Source of the DNA: DASPLX01 sp035627375 | GTDB lineage: Bacteria > Pseudomonadota > Gammaproteobacteria > Burkholderiales > Burkholderiaceae_D | Assembly: GCA_035627375.1 (NCBI GenBank) | Contig: DASPLX010000013.1 | Coordinates: 1-64,000, forward strand | DNA length: 64,000 nucleotides | Reading direction: 5' to 3' | Shown here: in pieces, positions 58,216 through 64,000 of the stretch | Position numbering within the stretch: position 1 is the stretch's first letter | How the letters are laid out: each line of letters starts with the position of its first letter | Program-made: the position numbers and the translations under genes | The notes under the pieces: model-generated | Database searches by the model: none | Seen by the model: only the letters and a program-made list of their open reading frames with translations | What the model was told of the DNA's origin: nothing

Positions 58216-58562
58216 AGCCGCTTCTTCTTGCAGCGGCTTCCGCATTCGCCGCCTTGGCCGGCATGGCGGCGCTGTGCTTCCAGTCGCCGAGTCAACGCCA
58301 TCGCATGGGTTTGCCGGAACAAGCGCGCGGACGGCGTTGCTGGTTCGCCGCCGCCGGCGCGGCGATGTTGGCGATTTCTCTCATTGCAGCGATTGCCGCC
58401 GATGGACCATCATTCGGAATCGTGCTGTGGTTGTGCCAGGCTGGAATCATAGGACTATTCATGATTCTCCTCTTGCCATATGCAATCGCATGGGTGATTA
58501 GAGTCTCGGGTGTCGCTGCGATTCTGGGGTGGTTGTTATTTGTCGGCGGAAAGGGGTTGTAA
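58212..58562 (+). CDS. DUF3325 membrane protein
   Basis: A protein of 116 residues with three membrane helices and the central GLPEQARGRRCWFAAAG that is typical of DUF3325, which occurs with DUF3649 and PepSY genes. It overlaps the PepSY gene by four bases (ATGA) and is the last gene of the operon. No TonB receptor follows in this window. Confidence 0.88.
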   Translation: MKPLLLAAASAFAALAGMAALCFQSPSQRHRMGLPEQARGRRCWFAAAGAAMLAISLIAAIAADGPSFGIVLWLCQAGIIGLFMILLLPYAIAWVIRVSGVAAILGWLLFVGGKGL

Positions 58563-58881
58563 GCAAGCTCGCTTTCGCGAAATCTTGATTGGAATCGCCT
58601 GAACAGGCAGGATCATGCGCGCCCATACGCAGGGCGGGCAGCCCGCGCCGCAGTCCGATTCGAGATGCTTCGCAATAGGCGTCCTTCTGCGTGCAAGGGT
58701 GATAAAACAAGCGACGCCGTTCGGCCGCGGCAGCGGTGGTAATGAAGCCGCAATTCATTCGCGGCGAATGGTTTCGTCTTTGTCGGTTCGTCGCGGCTCA
58801 AGACGGAAAAGGGTGAATCTCGGGCGCCAACGTCAAGATCCATTTGCCGGACATGGGCATCTTGTGCGTCAAGGCCCATGG
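58563..58881. other. Intergenic region between the convergent iron operon and the thioesterase gene
   Basis: About 320 bases without a supported gene. No clear terminator or Fur box seen. Some frames are open on both strands but have no ribosome site or known sequence. Confidence 0.5.
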
Positions 58882-59631
58882 CTAGGCATATTGCAGATCC
58901 GCCAGTTCGTCCTGGATGCAGTCGAGGACCGCATCTTGGTTCGAATGAATGAAGAAATGATCGCCTTCGAACCAGCGAAGACTGCATGCTTCCGTGGTCT
59001 CATCCTGCCACCGGCATAGGCGTTCCGAGACGACATGCTTGTCGTTCGTTCCGGCCAGCACGGTGATCGGAATATCGAGCGGCACATCCTGGCGATATTC
59101 ATAGGTTTCCACCAGGGCGAAATCGGCGCGGATCGCCGGCAGCAGCAGCGTCATCAGCTCGCGGTCCGCCAGCGCGGCCGGCGGCGTGCCGTTGTAATCC
59201 TTGAGCGCGTCGATCAACGCGTCGTCATCGAGTTCGTGCAAGCGTCGGTTGGCGCGTCGGTGCCGCGGCGCGTTGCTCGCCGAAACAAACAAATGCTCCG
59301 GCATCGGCAGATGATGGCGCTGGCAATGTCGCGCCAATTCAAAGGCCAGCAAGCCTCCCAGACTATGGCCGAAGAAGGCGAAAGGAAGGTCGGCTTCGCG
59401 GGCGATGATCGGCGCCAGCGTTTCGATCAGCTGCGGGAGTGACCGGATAGGCAGCTCGGCCAACCTTGGCCCGCGGCCCGGCAACTGGATCGCGCAGACT
59501 TCGATGAACGAAGGCAGAGCGGTTTGCCATGCCAGGTAAGGCGCTGCGCTGCCGCCCGCATAGGAAAAGCAGAACAGGCGGAAGCGCCGTCCGCCGGCGG
59601 ATTGCCGCATGAGCCAAGAGGAGGTGTGCAT
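58882..59631 (-). CDS. Type II thioesterase of the siderophore locus
   Basis: A protein of 249 residues that removes stalled or wrong acyl groups from NRPS carrier domains. The nucleophile is S90 in FFGHSLGGLLAFELA, CFSYAGGSAAPY supplies the oxyanion region and the late His is in GDHFFIHS. It follows the MbtH gene by 32 bases on the same strand. Start ATG 59631. Confidence 0.93.
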   Translation of the reverse strand: MHTSSWLMRQSAGGRRFRLFCFSYAGGSAAPYLAWQTALPSFIEVCAIQLPGRGPRLAELPIRSLPQLIETLAPIIAREADLPFAFFGHSLGGLLAFELARHCQRHHLPMPEHLFVSASNAPRHRRANRRLHELDDDALIDALKDYNGTPPAALADRELMTLLLPAIRADFALVETYEYRQDVPLDIPITVLAGTNDKHVVSERLCRWQDETTEACSLRWFEGDHFFIHSNQDAVLDCIQDELADLQYA

Positions 59632-59663
59632 GTGAGGGTCCTTCCTGTCTGCGCGCTCGCGGT

Positions 59664-59870
59664 TCAGGCTGTTTCCATTTGCTGTCTCAGGCTCAACGGC
59701 CGCATGTCGGTCCAGACTTCCTTGATGTGCGCCAAGCATTCGGCTTTCTTGCCGGTATAGCCTGTGGGGCTCCAGCCGGCCGGTATTTCCTTGTGCCCGG
59801 GCCAGATCGAGTATTGCTCTTCATCGTTGACCACGACCTTGAAGATGGTGTCTTCGCTATCCCAGCTCAT
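59664..59870 (-). CDS. MbtH-like NRPS activator
   Basis: The 68-residue protein has the typical MbtH sequence YSIWPGHKEIPAGWSPTGYTG and KAECLAHIKEVWTDMRPLSL. It binds adenylation domains of an NRPS and raises their activity or solubility. AAGGAG ribosome site before ATG 59870. First gene of the mbtH-thioesterase unit, driven by the Fur-adjacent promoter at 59951-59979. Confidence 0.96.
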   Translation of the reverse strand: MSWDSEDTIFKVVVNDEEQYSIWPGHKEIPAGWSPTGYTGKKAECLAHIKEVWTDMRPLSLRQQMETA

Positions 59871-59950
59871 TGCTATCTCCTTGATAAATAATCGATTTGT
59901 GCGCGCCAGCCGATGCGAGATGCGGCCATCGCTGCTGGTACGGTAGGGCG

Positions 59951-59979
59951 ATTATATTGGCGATAAATCGCAATGTAAA
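59951..59979 (-). promoter_or_regulatory. Promoter of the mbtH-thioesterase unit
   Basis: Minus-strand TTTACA (59979-59974), 17-base spacer, perfect TATAAT (59956-59951). The Fur box begins 4 bases beyond the -35. Confidence 0.8.
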
Positions 59980-59983
59980 TATA

Positions 59984-60002
59984 AATGAGAATTGTTATCA
60001 TT
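59984..60002. promoter_or_regulatory. Fur box between mbtH and the hydroxylase gene
   Basis: AATGAGAATTGTTATCATT, a 19-bp site with hexamers of the NATWAT type, lying in the divergent promoter region of the two siderophore transcripts. It overlaps or abuts the mbtH promoter. Iron repression of both sides is expected. Confidence 0.85.
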
Positions 60003-60110
60003 CGTATTGACTAGTCAATTCGAGTGATGCATCATAAATAACGATTTTCATTTATCCATACCGAAGCGCTGCGGTGCAGTCGCTTCGATCGCTTTCGGGA
60101 TGCGCAATCG

Positions 60111-61088
60111 ATGAACGCTATGACTGAGTTGCCGCTGCGTGGCGCGGCATTATTCGAAGGGCAGGACTTGCCGCTGTTGGTGACGCCGGCAGATCCGGGG
60201 ACGAGCCTGGAAGCCTGCGGCGCCGCCATTCATGCCTATGCGGCGGCACACCTGGAACGGGTGGGCGGCATTCTGTTTCGCGGCTTCGCGGTGCGCGATG
60301 TCTCGGCGTTCAAGGATTTCGCGGCATCGTTCGGCGATTCCTTGCTCAGCTATGAATTCGGCTCGACACCGCGCAGCAAGGTCGAGCAGGGCGTCTACAC
60401 TTCGACCGAATATCCGGCGCATCAATCGATTCCGCTGCATAACGAGCAGGCATACACGCGCCAATGGCCGATGCGCATCTGGTTCTACTGCGATACCGCC
60501 GCGCCCGAAGGCGGCGAGACCCCGATCGCCGACAGCCGCGAGGTCTATCGCCGCATCGATCCGGCGATCCGGGAGCGCTTCATGGACAAGGGCCTGATGT
60601 ACGTGCGCAATTACGGCAACGGCCTCGATGTGCCGTGGCAGCAGGTATTCAACACCGAGGATCCCGCGGCGGTCGAAACCTATTGCCGCAGCCAAGGCAT
60701 TGCCTGGGAATGGAAGGACGATGGCGAATTGCGCACACGCCAGGTGTGCCAGGCCGTCGCGACGCACCCGCGCACCAGCGACATCGTGTGGTTCAACCAG
60801 GCGCACCTGTTCCACGTTTCCGCGCTCGAGGCCAGCGTGCGCGAAGCGCTGCTGGCGATCGTGGAGGAAGAGGACTTGCCGCGCCATGTGTATTACGGCG
60901 ACGGTTCGCCGATCGAAGATGCGGCCCTCGATGAAATCCGCGCCGTCTACGACAGCGTGACGGTACGCTTTCCCTGGCAGCGGGGCGACGTGCTCATGCT
61001 CGACAACATGCTGGCCGCGCATGGGCGCGCGCCGTTCACGGGACCGCGCCGCGTCGTCGTCGCCATGGCGCAAGGCCACGGCATCTGA
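60111..61088 (+). CDS. TauD/SyrP-like Fe(II)/2-oxoglutarate hydroxylase
   Basis: An oxygenase of 325 residues. The iron ligands are H110 and E112 (LHNEQAY, with Glu in place of the usual Asp) and H304 (AAHGRAPFTGPRR), with the 2-oxoglutarate-binding Arg nearby. Close relatives such as SyrP hydroxylate aspartate at the beta carbon on an NRPS, giving a bidentate iron ligand in siderophores. Between the Fur box and the NRPS gene it fits that role; the substrate is inferred. Start ATG 60111. Confidence 0.88.
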   Translation: MNAMTELPLRGAALFEGQDLPLLVTPADPGTSLEACGAAIHAYAAAHLERVGGILFRGFAVRDVSAFKDFAASFGDSLLSYEFGSTPRSKVEQGVYTSTEYPAHQSIPLHNEQAYTRQWPMRIWFYCDTAAPEGGETPIADSREVYRRIDPAIRERFMDKGLMYVRNYGNGLDVPWQQVFNTEDPAAVETYCRSQGIAWEWKDDGELRTRQVCQAVATHPRTSDIVWFNQAHLFHVSALEASVREALLAIVEEEDLPRHVYYGDGSPIEDAALDEIRAVYDSVTVRFPWQRGDVLMLDNMLAAHGRAPFTGPRRVVVAMAQGHGI

Positions 61089-61181
61089 CGCCGTCCGCCA
61101 GCAGTCTTTCCGAATTTTTGATTCCTGTCCGGCCAGTCCGCAACTGGCCGCCGGATGAGCTTCGCTCATGAGGGTATTTGC

Positions 61182-64000
61182 ATGACCAACGCCGTACAAA
61201 CCAGCCGACAATTCGTCGACCTGCTGCGCCGCCGCGCCGCGCTGCATCCCGAACGCTCCGCGATTCAATTCCTGCTCGATGGCGAAACCATCGGCGAGGA
61301 CATGAGCTACGCCGACCTCGACCGTCGCGCCCGCAAGCTGGCGGGCTATCTGCAGCGTCACGCCAAATCCGGCGACCGCGCCTTGCTGCTGTATCCGAGC
61401 GGTCCCGATTACGTGCTCGCCTTCTTCGCCTGCTTGTATGCCGGCATCATCGCCGTGCCTGCCTATCCGCCCGAACTCGCGCATCCGCAGCACCTGAAGC
61501 GGCTGCTGGCGATGCTGCAGGACTCCGCTCCGCGCCTGATCCTGACCGATAGCGCAGCGCTTGCCGGCCTCAAGCGTTCGCTGCCGGCCGACTGCGACGC
61601 CGGGGTGCTGGCGACCGATGCGATGCCGGACGATTGCCATGAAGACCAATGGCGGGAGGTCGAGATCCTGCCGGAGACGATCGCTTTCCTGCAATACACC
61701 TCCGGTTCGACCGCCGCGCCCAAGGGCGTGATGGTGAGCCACCGCAACCTGATCGCGAACGAACTCGCCTTGGCCGAAGGCTATGCGGTGAAAGAAGGCG
61801 TGGACAAGTGGGTGAGCTGGCTGCCGCTGTATCACGACATGGGCTTGATCTGCGCGCTGCTGCAACCGATCTTCAGCGGCGTCACGCTGGTGCTGATGTC
61901 GCCGCGCCATTTCCTCGAACGGCCGCTGCGCTGGCTGAAGGCGATTTCCGAACACAGGGCGACGATCAGCGGCGGGCCGGATTTCTCGTACCGCCTGTGC
62001 CTGGAGCGCGTGTCGGAATCCGCGACTGAGAAGCTCGATCTGTCGTCGTGGCGGCTGGCGTTCAACGGCGCAGAGCCGGTGCGCGAGACGACCTTCGGCC
62101 GGTTCGCCGAAAAGTTCGCGCCGGCCGGTTTCGGCGCGGATGCCTTGTACCCTTGCTACGGCCTGGCGGAAGCCACGGTCTTCGTCAGCGGCGGTGTGCG
62201 CGGCAACGGCATGATCGCTCATCGCTTCGATCCGGTCGCGCTCGGGCGCGGCGAAGTCGTGTTGCGGGAAGACGGCGTGAGCCTGGTTGCTTGCGGACGC
62301 ATCTGGACCGATCACCGTGTGGAGATCGTCGATCCGGGCAAGGCGGCGCCATGCGCACCGGGAAGCATCGGCGAGATCTGGGTGCAAGGTCCGAGCGTCG
62401 CCGAAGGCTATTGGCGGAATCCGAAAGCCAGCGAAGCCGCCTATGCCGCGCGCCTGGAAGGCGATGCAAAACCGTGGCTGCGCACCGGCGATCTCGGTTT
62501 CCGGCATGAAGGCCAACTGTATATCGCCGGCCGTCTCAAGGATGTGATCATCCTGCGCGGGCAAAACATCTATCCGCAGGATATCGAGCAAACCGTCGAG
62601 GCGGCGGTGCCCGAAGTGCGCAAGGGGCGCGTTGCCGCCTTTCCGGTCGAGATCGACGGCCAGGAAGGCATAGGTGTCGCGGCCGAATTGCCTCGTGCCG
62701 TGCTGAAAAAACTAGACTCGTCCGCCATCTTCCGCGCGATCCACCGCGCGATCGCTTTCGATCATCAGGAGCCGGCCAGCGTGATCCTGCTGCTGCCGCC
62801 CGGCGAATTGCCCAAGACTTCCAGCGGCAAGCTGCAACGTGCGGCATGCCGGCTGGGGTGGCTCGATGGCAGCCTGCCGGTGGCCGCCGGTTTCCGCCGC
62901 GACCGCGATTGGCTGCTCGGCGCCGACTATGCCGCGCCGCGCGACGAGACGCAGGCGCGACTGGCATCGTTGTGGGCCGAAGTGCTCGGCGTGCCCCAAG
63001 TGGGCATCCACGACAACTTCTTCGAGCTCGGCGGGCATTCGCTGCTGGCGATTCGCCTGATCTCGCGCTTGCGGCAAACGTTCGGCGCGGATGTCGCGGT
63101 GCGCGCGCTGTTCGAAGCGCCGACCGTGGCGCAGCTGAGCGAACGGATCAAAGGCATGGCGGCGGCCGACGAATTGCCGCTTCTGCCCATGGCGCGCAAC
63201 GGCAAGCTGCCGTTGTCGTTCGCGCAGCAGCGCTTGTGGTTCCTGCACCAGTTGGAACCGGACAGCGCCGCCTACAACCTTGCCGCGACGATCCGCCTGT
63301 CGGGAGCGCTCGATGTGCAAGCCGTGCATGCGGCATTCGGGCATCTGGTGCAGCGTCACGAGGCATTGCGCACCACGTTCCGGAGCGACAACGGCGAGCC
63401 GGTGCAGGCGATCGCGCCGGCGATGGACATCGATCTGCCGCTGATCGATCTCGCCGCGCTGGACGGCGCCGCGCGGAAAGACGCAGTGCAACGCGTCGCG
63501 GAATCGGAAGCCGCCAAGCCGTTCGATCTCGCGGCCGGCCCGTTGCTGCGGCTGGCCCTGCTCAAGCTGTCCGGCAGCGAGCATGTCCTGCTGATGACGA
63601 TGCACCACATCGTGTCCGACGGCTGGTCGATGAGCGTGTTGCTGCGCGAATTCGCGGCCGGCTACGAAGCCCATGCGCGAGGACGAGCGATCGAGTTACC
63701 GCCGTTGACGATCCAGTATGCCGACTACGCGCAATGGCAGCGCCGCTGGTTGAGCGGCGACGTGCTGGAGAGGCAACTGGCTTACTGGAAGGAACAGCTC
63801 GGCGCCGAACACCCGGTGCTTGCATTGCCGGCCGACCGGCCGAGACCCGCCGTGCAAAGCCATCGCGGCGCGAGGCATCAAGTGAGGCTGCCTGCCGCGC
63901 TGACGGAAAAGCTTCAACGGCTCGGACGCCGGCAAGGCGCGACGCTGTTCATGACCTTGCTCGCGGCCTTCGATGTGCTGCTCTACCGTTTGTCGGGGCA
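61182..64000 (+). CDS. Siderophore NRPS with N-terminal fatty-acyl-AMP ligase (cut by window edge)
   Basis: The frame is open for 939 codons and runs off the right edge. Residues 1-575 are an acyl-AMP ligase (LQYTSGSTAAPKGVMVSH, LYHDMGL, RTGDLGF and GELPKTSSGKLQRA), of the FAAL type, which activates a fatty acid and passes it to the carrier without CoA. A carrier domain follows with the phosphopantetheine Ser at S620 (ELGGHSLLAIRL). A condensation domain begins near 690 (LSFAQQRLWFLHQL) with HHxxxDG at 808-814. The first module thus starts a lipopeptide. ATG 61182. Confidence 0.95.
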   Translation, partial: MTNAVQTSRQFVDLLRRRAALHPERSAIQFLLDGETIGEDMSYADLDRRARKLAGYLQRHAKSGDRALLLYPSGPDYVLAFFACLYAGIIAVPAYPPELAHPQHLKRLLAMLQDSAPRLILTDSAALAGLKRSLPADCDAGVLATDAMPDDCHEDQWREVEILPETIAFLQYTSGSTAAPKGVMVSHRNLIANELALAEGYAVKEGVDKWVSWLPLYHDMGLICALLQPIFSGVTLVLMSPRHFLERPLRWLKAISEHRATISGGPDFSYRLCLERVSESATEKLDLSSWRLAFNGAEPVRETTFGRFAEKFAPAGFGADALYPCYGLAEATVFVSGGVRGNGMIAHRFDPVALGRGEVVLREDGVSLVACGRIWTDHRVEIVDPGKAAPCAPGSIGEIWVQGPSVAEGYWRNPKASEAAYAARLEGDAKPWLRTGDLGFRHEGQLYIAGRLKDVIILRGQNIYPQDIEQTVEAAVPEVRKGRVAAFPVEIDGQEGIGVAAELPRAVLKKLDSSAIFRAIHRAIAFDHQEPASVILLLPPGELPKTSSGKLQRAACRLGWLDGSLPVAAGFRRDRDWLLGADYAAPRDETQARLASLWAEVLGVPQVGIHDNFFELGGHSLLAIRLISRLRQTFGADVAVRALFEAPTVAQLSERIKGMAAADELPLLPMARNGKLPLSFAQQRLWFLHQLEPDSAAYNLAATIRLSGALDVQAVHAAFGHLVQRHEALRTTFRSDNGEPVQAIAPAMDIDLPLIDLAALDGAARKDAVQRVAESEAAKPFDLAAGPLLRLALLKLSGSEHVLLMTMHHIVSDGWSMSVLLREFAAGYEAHARGRAIELPPLTIQYADYAQWQRRWLSGDVLERQLAYWKEQLGAEHPVLALPADRPRPAVQSHRGARHQVRLPAALTEKLQRLGRRQGATLFMTLLAAFDVLLYRLSG

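Noticed and set aside
1..64000. CRISPR array or plasmid/phage replication origin
   Set aside because: No regularly spaced repeats with unique spacers, no cas genes, and no cluster of iterons or origin boxes were seen.

Overview
The window looks like chromosomal DNA of a betaproteobacterium in the Burkholderiales, most likely of the Oxalobacteraceae type (Herbaspirillum, Noviherbaspirillum or Massilia relatives). This is inferred from the gene content and order (iscRSUA-hscBA-fdx-iscX; thrS-infC-rpmI-rplT-pheST-ihfA-merR; rpsF-priB-rpsR-rplI), the high GC of the core genes, and recognisable proteins such as PriB and N-terminally extended IHF-alpha. No database search was possible, so family names rest on motifs and recalled family features.

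Layout. Bases 1-4744 are accessory. They begin with the right end of an IS66-type element. A small genomic island follows, integrated at a tRNA-Asn gene: the 3' part of the tRNA is duplicated at 524-574 and the intact gene lies at 4669-4744. The island carries a truncated tyrosine recombinase, a frameshifted unknown gene and a two-gene restriction-modification system. Its flanks carry short palindromic units that differ in a coordinated way between the two ends. From 4.8 to 10.9 kb lie an aromatic aminotransferase, uvrB, a VOC protein, a uracil-DNA-glycosylase-like protein without the usual catalytic Asp, and an unknown beta-barrel-like envelope protein. From 11.2 to 17.0 kb is a complete Isc iron-sulfur assembly operon behind two tandem IscR-type operators. 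From 17.0 to 20.2 kb an H-NOX gas sensor is translationally coupled to a PAS-PAS-GGDEF-EAL-REC cyclic-di-GMP protein.

From 20.4 to 28.0 kb are lipid and ketone-body functions: ETF-ubiquinone oxidoreductase, an SDR, an acyl-CoA thioesterase, a CoA-transferase pair, 3-hydroxybutyrate dehydrogenase and a PAS-LuxR regulator. From 28.0 to 33.8 kb are a hydrolase, RidA, RelA, a metal-efflux CDF protein and a hydroxypyruvate isomerase. tRNA-Val and the translation superoperon (thrS, infC with an AUA start, rpmI, rplT, pheST, ihfA, merR) occupy 33.8-42.0 kb. suhB, trmJ, lexA with two SOS boxes, and the rpsF-priB-rpsR-rplI cluster follow to 46.8 kb. From 47.0 to 52.4 kb are an orphan sigma-54 activator and an ABC-exporter/GNAT/peptidase group. 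From 52.7 to 54.8 kb is a cluster of very small envelope-stress proteins, two of them only about 50 residues long.

The right end (55.1-64.0 kb) is an iron-acquisition region: fur; a Fur-box-controlled operon of a small protein, DUF3649, PepSY and DUF3325 genes, interrupted by a 65-nt near-perfect hairpin that looks like a miniature mobile element; then a siderophore locus. That locus has a type II thioesterase and MbtH on one strand and an Fe(II)/2-oxoglutarate aspartyl-hydroxylase-like enzyme plus an NRPS on the other, around another Fur box. The NRPS starts with a fatty-acyl-AMP ligase, so the product is probably an acylated, beta-hydroxyaspartate-containing lipopeptide siderophore. The NRPS runs off the right edge.
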